64,000 bases of DNA from Schistosoma haematobium (GCF_000699445.3 NC_067202.1:4061458-4125457); one strand, 5' to 3'; positions 46,027-57,430 are shown, counted from the first letter of the stretch. Translations and numbers: made by a program. Notes: generated by a model not told the origin, from the letters alone.

Positions 46027-48063
46027 TTACTTACACCTGTTACTCCTCGTGAAGGAGCATAGGTCGCTCACCAGCATTCTCCATCCAACCCTGTCCTGGG
46101 CAATCCTTTCCAGCTCCTTCCAGTTGTAATTCATCCTTTTCATATCTGCTTCTATTATCCGACGTAATATGTTCTTTGGCCTTCCTCTTTTCCGCTTCCC
46201 TTCAGGATTCCAAGTTAGAGCTTGCCTCGTGATGCAGTTTGACGATTTGCGTAATGTATGTCCTATCCATTTCCATCGTCTTTTCCTAATTTCCTCTTCA
46301 GCTGGAAGTTGGTTTGTTCTCTCCCACAGAAGGCTATTGCTGATGGTATCCGGCCAATGGATGTTGAGTATCTTGCGTAGACAGCTATTTATAAATACTT
46401 GTACTTTCTTGATTGTGGTTGTTGTAGTTCTCCAAGTTTCAGCTCCATACAGTAGAATTGCCTTGACGTTCGTATTGAAGATTCTCACTTTGATATTGGT
46501 TGAAAGTTGTTTTGAGTTCCATATGTTCTTCAATTGTACGAATGCGGCCCTTGCTTTGCCAATCCTCGCCTTTACGTCTGCATCTGAACCTCCATGTCTA
46601 TCGACGATGCTTCCCAGATATGTGAAGGATTCTACATCTTCCAGAGTTTCGCCATCAAGGGTGATTGGATTGCTGTTCTCCGCTTTGAATTTGAGGACCT
46701 TGGTTTTCCCTTTGTGTATGCTGAGGCTTACTGATGCAGAGACTGCTGCTACATTGGCTGTCTTTATCTGAATCTGTTCACGTGTACGTGATAGGAGGGC
46801 TAGGTCATCTGCGAAGTCCAGATCGTCTAATTGGTTCTGAGCTGTCCATTGTATTCCGTGTTTTCCTTCAGATGTCGAGGTCTTCATAATCCAGTCGACC
46901 ACCAGAAGAAAGAGGAAGGGAGAGAGTAAACAGCCTTGTCTGACTCCGGTCCTTACTTGGAATGCATCTGTCAGCTGTCCTCCATGCACTACTTTGCACT
47001 GTAGTCCGTCGTATGAGTTCCGGATAATATTGACAATCTTCTCAGGAACTCCGTAGTGTCGAAGAAGTTTCCATAATGTCCTCCTATCTACACTGTCGAA
47101 TGCCTTTTCATAATCAATGAAGTTGATGTATAGTGACGAGTTCCACTCAACTGATTGTTCGACGATGATCCGTAGTGTTGCAATTTGGTCTGTGCACGAC
47201 CGATCCTTTCGGAATCCAGCTTGTTGATCTCGAAGTTGGGTGTCTACTGCATCCTTCATCCGGTTCAGCAACACTCTGTTGAAGACTTTCCCTGGTATTG
47301 ACAGTAGTGTAATGCCTCTGTAGTTTTCACATTTGCTCAGATCTCCTTTCTTTGGAATCTTGATGAGGTGTCCTTCTTTCCAGTCCATCGGCACTTGTTC
47401 CTCCTCCCAAATCTTTTTGAATAGAGGGTAAAGCATGCTTGTGGTTACTTCGACGTCTGATTTCAGTGCTTCAGCTGGTATGTTGTCGGGTCCTGCTGCT
47501 TTCCCGTTCTTGATTTGTCTGACGGCCATTCTGATTTCTTCCGTCGTTGGTGGGTTGACATCTATAGGAAGATCTGTGTGTGCTGCTTCGATGTTCGGTG
47601 GATTCATTGGAGCCGGCCTATTCAGGAGTTCCTCGAAGTATTCTACCCATCTGTTTCGCTGTTGTTGAATTTCAGTGATTGGCTTGCCTTCTTTGTCTTT
47701 GACCGGCCTCTCTGGTTTACTGTATTTCCCTGATAGTTTCTTCGTTGTATCGTAGAGCTGTTTCATATTTCCTTCTCTAGCAGCTTTTTCTGCCGTCGTT
47801 GCTAATTCTTCCACGTATTTCTTCCTGTCGGCTCTAATGCTCCTCTTCACTTGCTTGTTTGCTTCTATGTATTCAGCTTGTGCTTGGACTTTCTCTGCTC
47901 GTGTTCGGCTGTTGTTAATTGCTGTCTTCTTGTTCTTCCTTTCTTTGATCTTGTCCAGTGTTTCTATAGAGATCCATTCCTTATGATGGTGTTTCTTTAG
48001 GCCCAGAACCTCTTGACACGTTGAAGTCAATGTTTCTTTGATGCCTTTCCAGTTGTCCTCCAT
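46027..48063 (-). CDS. RTE reverse transcriptase part
   Basis: 678 codons open. Residues about 180-480 form the reverse transcriptase: [16 protein letters not shown] (185-200), [20 protein letters not shown] (236-255), [12 protein letters not shown] (315-326, first catalytic Asp), [10 protein letters not shown] (373-382) and FADDLALL (417-424, the catalytic Asp pair). The C-terminal third holds YLGS, LYGAETW and [11 protein letters not shown], then a basic [14 protein letters not shown] stretch. This is the usual RTE tail, of unknown detailed function. The real polyprotein starts upstream with the endonuclease; the Met at 48063 is internal and is merely the first in frame after the break. The enzyme copies the element's RNA at a nicked target. 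Confidence 0.92.
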   Translation of the reverse strand: MEDNWKGIKETLTSTCQEVLGLKKHHHKEWISIETLDKIKERKNKKTAINNSRTRAEKVQAQAEYIEANKQVKRSIRADRKKYVEELATTAEKAAREGNMKQLYDTTKKLSGKYSKPERPVKDKEGKPITEIQQQRNRWVEYFEELLNRPAPMNPPNIEAAHTDLPIDVNPPTTEEIRMAVRQIKNGKAAGPDNIPAEALKSDVEVTTSMLYPLFKKIWEEEQVPMDWKEGHLIKIPKKGDLSKCENYRGITLLSIPGKVFNRVLLNRMKDAVDTQLRDQQAGFRKDRSCTDQIATLRIIVEQSVEWNSSLYINFIDYEKAFDSVDRRTLWKLLRHYGVPEKIVNIIRNSYDGLQCKVVHGGQLTDAFQVRTGVRQGCLLSPFLFLLVVDWIMKTSTSEGKHGIQWTAQNQLDDLDFADDLALLSRTREQIQIKTANVAAVSASVSLSIHKGKTKVLKFKAENSNPITLDGETLEDVESFTYLGSIVDRHGGSDADVKARIGKARAAFVQLKNIWNSKQLSTNIKVRIFNTNVKAILLYGAETWRTTTTTIKKVQVFINSCLRKILNIHWPDTISNSLLWERTNQLPAEEEIRKRRWKWIGHTLRKSSNCITRQALTWNPEGKRKRGRPKNILRRIIEADMKRMNYNWKELERIAQDRVGWRMLVSDLCSFTRSNRCK

Positions 48064-48205
48064 AGTAGTTTCTTCTTCCTTCAGTAGATCTTGAAAGGCT
48101 TGGAATCTGTTGTTGAGAGCTATCTTGAATTCATTGAGTTTGTCAGTATCTCGAAGGAAGGCTGTATTGAACCTTTGTATTGCTGTTTGTCCACTTGTCC
48201 AGTTC

Positions 48206-48309
48206 TTTTTAGCTTCAGTTTTAAATTGGCTACAACTAGGTGGTGATCTGAAGCTACGTCAGCTCCTCTCCTGGTTCTCACATCTTCCATTGTCCTTCGG
48301 AATTTTTTT
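48206..48309 (-). other. Two compensating single-base indels in the RTE frame
   Basis: Endonuclease and reverse transcriptase lie in the same nominal frame. At 48303-48309 (seven A on the sense strand) one extra A shifts the frame: downstream sequence makes sense (FRRTMEDV, then [11 protein letters not shown]) only one base over. At 48206-48210 one A seems lost and the frame returns. This is inference from reading continuity, not comparison with a consensus. Confidence 0.7.
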
Positions 48310-49044
48310 GATGCAAATATGGTCTATCTGGTTCTCTGTAGTGTGGTCCGGTGAGATCCATGTAGCCTTGTGTATACGTTTGTGTGGAAATATTGTGCCT
48401 CCTATGACTAATTTGTTGAATGCACACAAATTTGCAAATCTTTCTCCATTTTCGTTCCTCTCTCCCAGTCCATGTCGTCCCATAATATCTTCATATCCAG
48501 TGTTGTCTATTCCGACCTTGGCATTTAGATCTCCCATCAGAATGGTGAGGTCCTTTCTTGAGCATTTCTCTATGATTGACTGCAGCCGCTCGTAGAATTG
48601 ATCTTTAATGTCGTCGTTGCTATCATTGGTGGGTGCATAACATTGGATAATATTCATTAAGATCCCCTCCTTCTTTGTTTTGAATGATGCTTTGATGATT
48701 CTGGATCCGTGGGATTCCCATCCTACAAGTGCATTTCGTGCTACTTTGGACAGCATTAGAGCAACTCCCTGAGTGTGTGGAGCATTTTCCTCTTCGTGAC
48801 CGGAGTATAGCAGCATCTCTCCCGTAGCTAGCCTTTTCTGTCCAGCTTGGGTCCAGTGGGTTTCGCTGATTCCCAGTACTGCCAAGTTGTATCTCCTCAT
48901 TTCCGTTGCTATTTGGCTGGTCTTCCCGGTTTCCCACATTGTTCTAACGTTCCATGTACCTATAAAAATTTTTGCTTTAGTTGTTAGAAGGGGCATCGGC
49001 CTCGTGGCTTCCGAAGGAATTCGGCTTTCACCATGAAGCGTCAT
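48259..49044 (-). CDS. RTE apurinic-type endonuclease part
   Basis: 261 codons open, then a frameshift. After about 27 residues it shows the APE-like endonuclease series in order: GTWNVRTM, ISETHWTQAG, QCYAPTND, MGDLNAKVG and QIDHICI. The final SDH motif lies past the frameshift in another frame (ADVASDHHL). The domain nicks the target DNA to prime reverse transcription. The start Met at 49044 is in-frame and preceded by the 5' UTR. The coding frame would be continuous with the reverse transcriptase without the two indels. Confidence 0.9.
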   Translation of the reverse strand: MTLHGESRIPSEATRPMPLLTTKAKIFIGTWNVRTMWETGKTSQIATEMRRYNLAVLGISETHWTQAGQKRLATGEMLLYSGHEEENAPHTQGVALMLSKVARNALVGWESHGSRIIKASFKTKKEGILMNIIQCYAPTNDSNDDIKDQFYERLQSIIEKCSRKDLTILMGDLNAKVGIDNTGYEDIMGRHGLGERNENGERFANLCAFNKLVIGGTIFPHKRIHKATWISPDHTTENQIDHICIKKIPKDNGRCENQERS

Positions 49045-49232
49045 AATTCTTCTAAATGAAGACCTTCTAACTCTCAGGGCAGAGTTAAAATGGTCTGAAT
49101 TATTTTTTCTGGTAAGCGTTTTTTTAGCGAGTTAGTTTTCTACGGGATGGGGACGCTAACCCCATGCCCAACCCTCCTCCTTTACCCGGGCTTGGGACCG
49201 GCAGTAACTCCAGAAGAGCTACAGGCGGAGTT
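49045..49232 (-). promoter_or_regulatory. RTE 5' UTR, GC-rich and structured
   Basis: On the sense strand: CTCCGCCTGTAGCTCTTCTG, then TGCCGGTCCCAAGCCCGG, GGAGGAGGGTTGGGCATGG and a perfect ATGGGG/CCCCAT hairpin (49147-49165). The strong structure at the very 5' end is compatible with a self-cleaving or promoter function, but no ribozyme core could be confirmed by eye. Confidence 0.45.
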
Positions 49233-49242
49233 TTGAGTATCC

Positions 49243-49810
49243 TGCGTAGACAAATATTTATAAATACTTTGTACATTCTTGATGATGGTTGTTGTAGTTC
49301 TCTAAGTTTCAGCTCCATACAGTAGAACTGTATTGACGTTCGTATTGAAGATTGTGACTTTGATATTGGTTGGGAGTTGTTTTGAGTTCCATATGTTCTT
49401 CAATTGTACGAATGCTGTCCTTGCTTTGCCAATTTTCGCCTTTACGTCTGCATCTGAACCTCCTTGTTCATCGACGATGCTTCCCATGTACACAAAGGAG
49501 TGATTGGATTGCTGTCCTCCGTGTTGTATTTGAGGATTTTGCTTTTTCCTTTGTGTATGTTGAGGCCTACTGATGCAGAGGCTGTTGCTACACTAGTTGT
49601 CTTTATCTACATTTGTTCGTGTGTATGTGATAGGAGCGCTAGGTCATCTGCAAGGTCCCAATCTCCTAATTGTTTCTGAACTGTCCATTGTATTCCGTAT
49701 TTTCCCTCAGATGTCTAAGTTTTCATAATCCAGTTGGCCACCAGAAGAAAGAGGAAGGGAAAGAGTAGACAGCTTTGTCTGACTCCAGTCCTTACTGGGA
49801 ATGCATCTGC
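49243..49810 (-). mobile_element. Older RTE copy, upstream part (right of nested insertion)
   Basis: Continues the 45680-46018 copy from TGCGTAGACAAATATTTATA to GGAATGCATCTGC, covering the reverse transcriptase after the GVRQG motif. Stops and small deletions (a lost segment near 49498) make it dead. ATTATTAGTATTATTA follows, resembling the ATT run before the left part. Confidence 0.9.
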
Positions 49811-52789
49811 ATTATTAGTATTATTATACATTATTTGATATAGTGAGATTGATATCATATGAAGCCTCTCTATTGGTATATATGTATATAAGTATATGTC
49901 TTTGTGAATATACAGTTGAAATGACGTGAAAAATATAAAGAGTTATGAACATGAAATAGTTGTAGAAATAATCCATTGTTTTTGTTAATACTACTACTAA
50001 TGATAATAATGATATGAATGTTATTTAGAAATATTTTTAGACAGACTAATATATCATTTATCTTCTTCGTATCTCAATTACACAAAATCGAGGGACATTA
50101 CTGCTATATGCACATACCCATACATACTCCTATATATACACACACACACATTTAGTTCATTTCACTGTTTTTGTTAACCTTTCATTTTTACATTAAACAT
50201 GAATGTTAATTCAATTTCCAATTGTTTGTATTAATCTTTTGTTGATATTTTGTTAACTGAATTTAACTCCTGTGTCAATTGCCTTGATAATACCCATTAT
50301 GTCACATATTTTTATAGAATAGTTAGAATATAACTAATAGTGAAATTCATGTTACGTCTTATTTCAAACTTGTCGCCTAGATGTGTACACTTGCATCAAT
50401 GTTGTTGATGTTCACACTGGTGGTACCTTACATTTCAAATGCCAAATGTATTATCCACTGAACTACTAAGTTTGGATGGTCATTAAATTTCGATCAATCC
50501 TATATTTCTCTCCTAACCAAATTCCATCTATTCTGTAGCAAACATGAATGCTTGTTCAGGCATGGATAATGTGATATTTTGAAATGGAGAAAGTATAAAA
50601 TAATTAAGAAACTTAGAATATTGGAGAAAACAAATGGTCAGTGAATCTGGTTGGTGGACGATTATGAAGAATTTCGAACTCTGTTACTAAGTTTTTAACC
50701 GTTGGTTACAGTAATCACGTGAAACCAAACCAAGTAATCTGTAACCAACAACACGTCTCAGTTCAATTATCAGCGTTTCCATGGACTGATACCACGTTTT
50801 AGTTTACCCACCTCTTACACTAGCCATCTCAATCTTTTCATTTTCCTCATTGAGTTATATTTGATCCCACTGTTTATTTAACAGATAAAGTTTATACTTC
50901 TTTCTTCTCTATCTTTGTTGGTTTTTTGTATCTAACAGTTATCAAACGAATGATGATGACTTCGATTATATATGTTGATTAGTTATTGTTCTGTAGTAAA
51001 TTATTCGTTTATAAAAAGCGTCCACCCTGTTAGCATTTACACAGTTATGTTCATAATTGGTTCGATAGTTAAAGCATTCAATTTTCCACGACTTTGTCTC
51101 GGACTCGAAGCCTATTTCATCTTCAGTTTAGACTATGGTTAATATCACTAACGTTCACACTTGTGGTGTAACTCGAAGTCAAGTACTCTAGTCTATACTT
51201 AGTGGTCAAATGATAATAATGATAATATGATCACTTATGATAAAGATAATATATCCCTTGTTGTATACACCTGTGTTTATCGGCATAGATATAATCCTGT
51301 TTTATTTTTTATACTCTTTTTGTCACACATACATACTGTGGAAATATCTTCAAATGTTGCTCATATATTCAAAAATAGAACGCACCTGTAAATCAACCAG
51401 TGTACATATCTTCATGTAATATATACATATAAACTTTTCGAAACTGTTTAAAGCAAAACTCTAACATATATGATATTCACTGTTAGAGATAATTAAGGTG
51501 AATGTCCTGTTGTGCATCTTTTTGTTTATATTTTTTTTCTTCAATTTCTTTCATTTGATTCTTTCTTTGATTCTTCTATTTTTCTTTTTTCCTTTGTTTT
51601 CTCTTGTTATTTCACTACTCAGTCTTTTCCTATTTATATAGGTTTAATGTGTATTATCGAAGTGATGACTGTAGAAAATGTTTCTCTGTATACATATGAA
51701 TTGATAAATGTTGCCCATGGTAATGTTGTCTATCTCTACTTGTGTATGTGTGTGTGTGTGCGCGTTTGTATCTGTCTGTCTGTCCGTAACTTGTTATTTG
51801 CAAGATGTAGTTGAGACACATTAATCCTGAAATTCCTTTTTCTTCTTTAAAGCAAAAGTTTTTAAATTTTCTTGAAAACAAAAAAGAAGAGTGTAAATGT
51901 ATATGAATAAATCAAATCAAACATATTTTGATGCAGTTTCATCGAAATGCAATTTTTACAGTAGTTTTAAGAGTAAAAGAAAGAGAGAGAGAGAGGGAAA
52001 CGAGACGAAAGACAGAGAGATATGTAATTGAAATGATGAAGTTCAATTTCCACTTGCTTTTTCTTTGATAATAGGGCTGTATGTTGTGCTTTTCTTGTGT
52101 TTTTTTTGTTTCTTTTTCTTTCATCTATGGGTCGGTTGCTGTTAAGCATTACTTTGATATTCTTTTTATGAAAAAAAAACAGAAGAAAAGACATAAGAAC
52201 TATGCTTTCCCAACTTAATTAAATGTAATGATTTAAGATTGAGTTTTCGGTTGGGATTAACTCAAGATTTGATTGAGAATATATATATTTTTGATTACTG
52301 ATCAGTATGGTTTGTGTTGTAAATTGTAGACTGTTTGCTGTGATTAACTTTATTTTGTTGTGATAATGTAGTATGGTAGGTCTTTCTCTAACGTGTGGTA
52401 GTCATGTAGCAAACAAGAACACCACTAGGGACAATCGAATTATATTGAGCACATTACAGAATTACTTGGTAAAATAGAAAAACCATACTATAATACTTAA
52501 TTTGCAAAATATTCAATAATTGTCTCGAACTTCGTTGTTCTTGCATTTTCATACTAATTGTTCTCTATTCCCGCTCTTCCTTTCTTGATCTTCCCCATCT
52601 TCTGCTGCCAGACATTACATTCCTAACTCGCGTCATATACTACTTATATCAATATAAGTAGCACGCACCACAGTCATACATTGATTATGACTAACTACAA
52701 ACAGGCAAAATTGATGCTTGTACACATGGTAACTATCTATTTCCTATCAAATTTTTTGTATTTGTTTTATTCTGGAATCTTATCACAAT

Positions 52790-52930
52790 CGATTTAAATC
52801 ATGAACTGATTTGAGTTAGACCACATCTGAAAACCTGAAAGCACTTGATGGTCGTTTCGGCCTAGTATGGGAGTACTCGGAAGTGTGAATCGACGATCGC
52901 GCACGCGGAATTCAAACCCAGGAATTTCGT
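52790..52930 (-). repeat. Decayed HHR-2 repeat
   Basis: AATCATGAACTGATTTGAGT, GAAAGCACTTGATGGTCGTT, TGGGAGTACTCGGAAGTG and ATTCAAACCCAGGAATTTCG in HHR-2 order. CTGAGGA is mutated (CCGAGTA), so it is inactive. Confidence 0.6.
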
Positions 52931-53089
52931 TCTTTTACGCTTGAGGTGACAATATTGATATTCCCCCCCCTAATAGTTTAGGAAAGAGTATTGTATTTTC
53001 ATCTTTTTTATTCTATTAATTTATACATTTGATTTTTATGGTGATAAACCAATAGAACGTTTGAAAATGATTTTTAAAACGATGTGTTT

Positions 53090-53335
53090 TTAGGTAGGTA
53101 TAGCCTTCTTGATTTTAATGTCACCTCGAGTCTTATTCTATTCCGTAGATCCATTCTTTTTTCTCGAATCACTTTATATTTAATGTTCTCTACCATCACT
53201 AATATTGTTACTTCTTCAACCTCTCTGAAGTACACCTTGATATTTTCGTCTCACTTTACCGATATGGTGTGTCGACTTGAACCGATCTATATTTTTGTTA
53301 ATGATTGTTTATGATTGACTAACTGATTTTTCCTA
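53090..53335 (+). mobile_element. LINE-B 3' UTR, decayed
   Basis: TTTAATGTTCTCTACCATCA, TGATATTTTCGTCTCACTTT, GTGTGTCGACTTGAACCG and a GATTGACTAACTGA end. A 76-codon frame across it is not a gene. Confidence 0.6.
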
Positions 53336-53586
53336 CATCTACTAGCTAATTATTAAAGTCGTGTGTGGCACATTGAACAGTGGTATCATTTTAACTTACG
53401 ATGCATCGACATTCACCTGTTTCAATGTATTTTTTTCTGTGTACTTTTATATGATATTGTCTAATTAACTGTGACTCGATGTGTCCGACTGAACTTGTCT
53501 TGTTCTTTCTATGAATTGACGTGGATTAGTTTTTTCTCTCTCTCTACTCATATATATATATATCTTCTTTTGTTTATCTGTTGCAG

Positions 53587-53666
53587 GGTGGTTATTTTCA
53601 AAATACACGATTTTGGCTTACCATGTATAACCAACAAAAAATTGTGTTGAAATTACAAAAATCTCG
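53587..53666 (+). CDS. ADAM-like metalloprotease, exon 3 (prodomain)
   Basis: Acceptor TTTATCTGTTGCAG, donor GTATGT, 80 bases, entering in phase 0 and leaving in phase 2. Residues 154-179 read GGYFQNTRFWLTMYNQQKIV then LKLQKS. This corresponds to the F-x-L-x-L-x-x-N segment near the start of M12B prodomains, here in the form RFWLTMYNQQKIVLK. Confidence 0.85.
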
Positions 53667-53819
53667 GTATGTGTATGTTTCACTTTTGTTTATAATTGTT
53701 CATTCAGTTAGAGAATGTTGGTAAACTAAACTGACTGTATAATATTTTACTGAATTACTTAATGTAAGCGAATTAAAAATATTTAAAGACCATGGATTGA
53801 TTAAAATTATACCAATGGT

Positions 53820-54000
53820 CTAGATTTTAAGCGTTCTTGTGTTCGAATCCCTCGTGCAGGATTATGGATACGTACTGCTGAGGTGTCCCACTCCGGGATG
53901 AAACGGCCATCCAGTACTTATAGGTTTTCAATGGTGGTTTAACTTAAATCGACTCGTGGATTCAACTGTTAACAATACTAAAATCTCCGCAACTCCCCTT
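53820..54000 (+). repeat. HHR-2 repeat, plus orientation
   Basis: B box GTGTTCGAATCCCTCG, hammerhead, then GGTTTTCAATGGTGGTTTAA, GACTCGTGGATTCAACTG and the head-to-tail junction AAAATCTCCGCAACTCCCC, which in other copies starts the next unit. Confidence 0.8.
53872..53917 (+). ncRNA. Hammerhead motif, HHR-2 family, with covarying stem I
   Basis: Stem I is GTACTG/CAGTAC, against GCACTG/CAGTGC in other copies: one pair changed on both sides. Stem II GTCCC/GGGAT, GAAA and the ATC triplet are present. The core CTGAGGA reads CTGAGGT, which probably impairs it. Confidence 0.65.
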
Positions 54001-54999
54001 AATAAAAAAATTTTAAGAAGTAAACAAAATATTTACTAATGATAATTAGTAAACAATCACAGTAGTAAATGAAAGTAAACATTTTTTGTGTGTACAAATA
54101 AAGCTTGTGAGTAAATGATAGTATCACGGTAATCCAATCAAGATAGTTATATCACAATAACGATTAATCAATTACTGTTTTATAGGGCTGCTACCTAAAC
54201 GCTTGATAACGAACTACCTGGCTGTTTTTTTGTTTCCTCTGAAATTCTCTTACATTCGAGTCGTGTATGATAAAAAAAGGCGCGAATTAAGAACAGAAGC
54301 CTAGCTTTAATTTCTGTTTATGTATAGAGAACAATGGTAGCTTATTGATAACCTTTAACCTTTGGAAATGTTTGAAGGCATGTGAAATTCAGTAAAACAG
54401 TAATTAATAATCCAACCACTGCGACACATCCATTAATTTTCTAAACGTTGTTTTAACGTATGCTGACGTAATGAAACATTTTTAGCCTTCTTCTGGCTTC
54501 TGAAGAAAGTATGGAGGAATGCTAAAGGGCTCCTAACATTGTCCTTAACTCAGAGAAAAGATTTTGGTTGAGTCACACTCTCAGAACCTTCACAATCAAC
54601 CTGTCCGGCTTAAAGGATGTTACTCTACGAAGAAAATAACCTTTAACACCATGAATGGGAAAATACAAACCTTCACAAATAAAATCGATAGCGGTTGCAT
54701 GTTGATTAAAGTATTTAGTTTACAATTAATAATAGATTTTAGATTCGAATGTTACTTCGTTTATGGAGTTTCAGACAGTTGAATAATAGTGTCATTAGTG
54801 TTTCACTAATAAATAATATAACTCAAAATCGAGTACTTTTTTTGTTTTATTTTACATGAAGATTGAAAAAAATTATTTAAAAAGTTATCCCTAGCTACTT
54901 TGTCACTGACTTGAATGTGGCCCCCATTTAACGAGAATGATTCGTTATTGTGAAAATGTAACTTCTAAATGTCAAACAAAGTTTGATTGCGGAAAACAC

Positions 55000-55067
55000 G
55001 TTTTATTCATTTAAACATAAACATTGTTACAAAGGGGCACCGAAATATAGACGCACCACACAATAAA
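55000..55067 (-). mobile_element. R478 3' tail fragment
   Basis: TTTATTCATTTAAACATAAA, GTTACAAAGGGGCACCG and GCACCACACAATAAAAATGA are the last 65 or so bases of R478. Confidence 0.65.
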
Positions 55068-55279
55068 AATGAGATTGTGAACAGATAGATAAAGGAAGAA
55101 TAAGTCTAATTAAAAAAAGAAATATGAATAGAAATTAGTGTATGAGTATAAAACATTATGATAGTTGAAGAAAAATACAAACAAGATGGATTCTCTCAGT
55201 TGTAGAAGTTCCTTTCATTTATATGAAGAAACTTAAAGCAGGACTATCACTGACTTCTACTCCGAGCTATACCACTTAG

Positions 55280-55517
55280 TGTTAAGTCGACGTATAATCG
55301 CTCAATGCTTACTGGGTTATAAGTGTGAGGAATCAGGATTAGGATTTACAGCTGTACGTTAGGGTTAGAAATTAGATTCAATGTTTTCATCACGAACTGA
55401 CATGAGCTTTAATGGCGAAATGTTATTTAACCAAATGAATGGATGAATTTCGCGCCAAAATCCATGACTTGTTTTCTCGAATCTGATTGGTTCGTCCATA
55501 AATTCCAGTCTTACTCG
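55280..55517. mobile_element. MITE-like element, copy 3 (one end lost)
   Basis: The right end GTTCGTCCATAAATTCCAGT matches the family terminal repeat. The interior shares GTGTGAGGAATCAGGATTAG, GTTTTCATCACGAACTGA and TGAATTTCGCGCCAAAATCC with the 12.8 kb copy. The left terminal repeat is not recognisable. A 73-codon minus frame inside is not a gene. Confidence 0.6.
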
Positions 55518-55639
55518 TACTCTGTTTTTTTTGACCATTTTTAAATAGTGATGAAACGTATTCTTCACATTGCTCAATTCTTTCATACAATATCTGATTA
55601 AATCATTTCATAATAATCTTCGTCTTGCTTACTTTTTAG

Positions 55640-55721
55640 AATATTTAGTGACGCCGGCAATTATTCCACCTTGTATTATCAAAAGAAAAACGATGGACAT
55701 ATGTATGAATTTGAATCAGAT
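55640..55721 (+). CDS. ADAM-like metalloprotease, exon 4 (prodomain)
   Basis: Acceptor ACTTTTTAG, donor GTATGT, 82 bases. Its first base completes an Arg codon with exon 3. Residues 181-207 read IFSDAGNYSTLYYQKKNDGH then MYEFESD. In M12B prodomains this is the segment with an exposed loop just before the conserved cysteine block. It leaves in phase 0. Confidence 0.85.
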
Positions 55722-56281
55722 GTATGTTGTTTGATCTTTGTTTTCTTTTTTTACACAATAAATCATGAAGCATATTTACCCGATAGATTACCTTGTTGTT
55801 TGTCAATCATCGCCTATCCTGATTGATGAGCTACGTTGACTTGACATATGGGACACTATGTTCACGCTTGAAGGTCTATGAGAACACCAGTATTCTAGTT
55901 TCCTTTTCAGGTCCATGATAGAGAACAACTACGTTTTCATGATGTGAGAAACTTGAAAGTGTCAAACACTCTCACACCTCTAACAAAGAAAGAAAAATAT
56001 AAAGGAAAATATGCTGAGAACTACAGTGGTTCCCCATTATTTAACATACGAGTACTTTGTATTCCTTTTTCAACTAACGCATAAGTTCCTACACTTAACA
56101 CTATCTTGAAAACATTCAGTTTAAACAAGTCAAAGACAGGAGGGCTTAGTTACACCTATTTGGAAAATAAAGTATTAACACAATTTTTCTAATAAATGAG
56201 ATCTACTGGTTTAATGTTGTTGGCTAAGATGCCATTGTAATTCAGAATCTGTCATATACATTACTTCATACAACTAAACAT

Positions 56282-56529
56282 GGCGAAACTATAATTTATG
56301 GGACGAACCACTTAGATCTTGGATTTCGGCGCGAAATTCATTCATCCATATGACTTAATAGCATTATAACTTATATCATTCCGTGGTAAAAACGCTAACA
56401 TGCAACTGTAAATCCTAATTCTAATTCCTTACACTAATTTATAATTCTCTTTTAACTCTAATAAGTAGGTGAAAATTTGCAAAATCACTCTAACATCATT
56501 CAAAGGTCGCCCATAAATTATGGTCTCAC
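56282..56529. mobile_element. MITE-like element, copy 4
   Basis: Left end GGCGAAACTATAATTTATGG, right end CCATAAATTATGGTCTCAC; these are complementary over about 17 positions. 248 bp, no coding capacity. It contains CGGCGCGAAATTCATTCATC, the reverse of the 55.4 kb interior. Confidence 0.7.
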
Positions 56530-56989
56530 TGTAAACTCAAGTGAATTTGTATTATCTCAATGAATAGGAGGTAGAATTTGTGATTCGTCATAACTTAGTG
56601 TAAGGTACTTCTTCAGAGAATAGATAAATAACTGTAAAACAATCAAATATAACTTTGTTAATGATACTATTTTTTACAAATAAATGAATTATATTGGGAA
56701 TAATTCCAATAAATGAAATTTGAATGATTCCAATGTTTCGACCCAGTTATCTTGTTTGAACTTCTTTAGTATAATAAGTAAGATTATCAAAGAAAACTCG
56801 ATATTCTACGAATAAATCTACACTATAAATGGAGAAGATTGAATAATCTTTTAGCCTAGATCTATTTTTTAAGTGTTATAGATTCTTTGGTTATTTTAGT
56901 AAGTATTTTTATAATTTGGAGTAGTCTATAAAAGATAAATGTGAACCCCGAAACACTGGAATTTCATTCATTGAGATTATGACAGTCTG

Positions 56990-57430
56990 CTTGAATATCT
57001 GGATGACCTGCTCCTTTCATCTAGATTTTTCAACAAGTTACCTGTTTTGGCGCGTTTATGAAATGTTCGCGACTTTCCAATGTACGACATACACACACAC
57101 TTCATGGTTGTTTGGCAATATGCATTAAAATGAATGAACATTATTCAGATATTGGATCCATTAACTAATAACATCTAACTGATGATCATTAATTGACAAG
57201 ATTGATTATCTTCAATTCCCACTAAGTCTAAACATATATCGTAATTATGGTGTAATAACAATTCAACAATCCTGGTTAAATGATTTACAAGACGATTGGT
57301 CAGTATCACTACAACAATTCAATATTTATTGTCAGGATAGATTAAGTAATAAGAAATGGAATCATGTTGAAATACTTTGTGCTGAGAATTCTATATTGTA
57401 CCAAAAATATGATAATGCATGAAGCCATTT
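56990..57430 (+). repeat. Duplicated segment D1 with a short open frame
   Basis: Direct relative of 60228-60598 (diverged) and, over 57105-57430, inverted near-identical copy of 60625-60955. It contains an open stretch of about 78 codons (57190-57423) reading IDYLQFPLSLNIYRNYGV, then LNDLQDDWSVSLQQF and ILCAENSILYQKYDNA before a stop. No start codon or domain is recognised. It may be a copied 3' exon or a mobile-element piece. Confidence 0.6.

Larger units (their letters stand above)
46019..49232 (-). mobile_element. RTE-clade LINE (SR2/SjR2 type), nearly intact, 3.2 kb
   Basis: Bounded by a 10-bp target duplication TTGAGTATCC (46009-46018 and 49233-49242). In its own sense it has a 5' UTR of about 190 bp, one long reading frame (endonuclease then reverse transcriptase, nominally 49044-46027) and a very short 3' end with a (GTAA)n tail. 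The single ORF, short 3' UTR and tetranucleotide tail are RTE traits. Two single-base changes split the frame (see the two coding entries). It lies antisense within intron 2 of the ADAM-like gene. Confidence 0.92.
45627..53586 (+). other. Intron 2 of the ADAM-like gene
   Basis: GTAAGC to TTGCAG, about 8 kb. It holds the nested RTE elements (45680-49810), both antisense to the gene. In 49811-52780 there are AT-rich sequence, a decayed minus-strand Smα-like tRNA block at about 50385-50475 and a plus-strand tRNA-like relic at about 51060-51150. From 52790 come an HHR-2 relic and a LINE-B end. GA and CT runs lie near 51980 and 53535. Confidence 0.75.
53667..55639 (+). other. Intron 3 of the ADAM-like gene
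   Basis: GTATGT to ACTTTTTAG. It contains an HHR-2 copy (53820-54000), an R478 tail fragment and a MITE. The rest (54010-54990) is AT-rich with one 72-codon frame that has no recognisable content. Confidence 0.8.

Noticed and set aside
46169..46771. 200-codon plus-strand frame
   Set aside because: Shadow of the RTE reverse transcriptase on the opposite strand.
56690..56790. A further hammerhead on the minus strand near GGGTCGAAACATTGG
   Set aside because: The core start reads CTAAAGA and stem II does not pair. At most it is a Penelope-like 3' relic.
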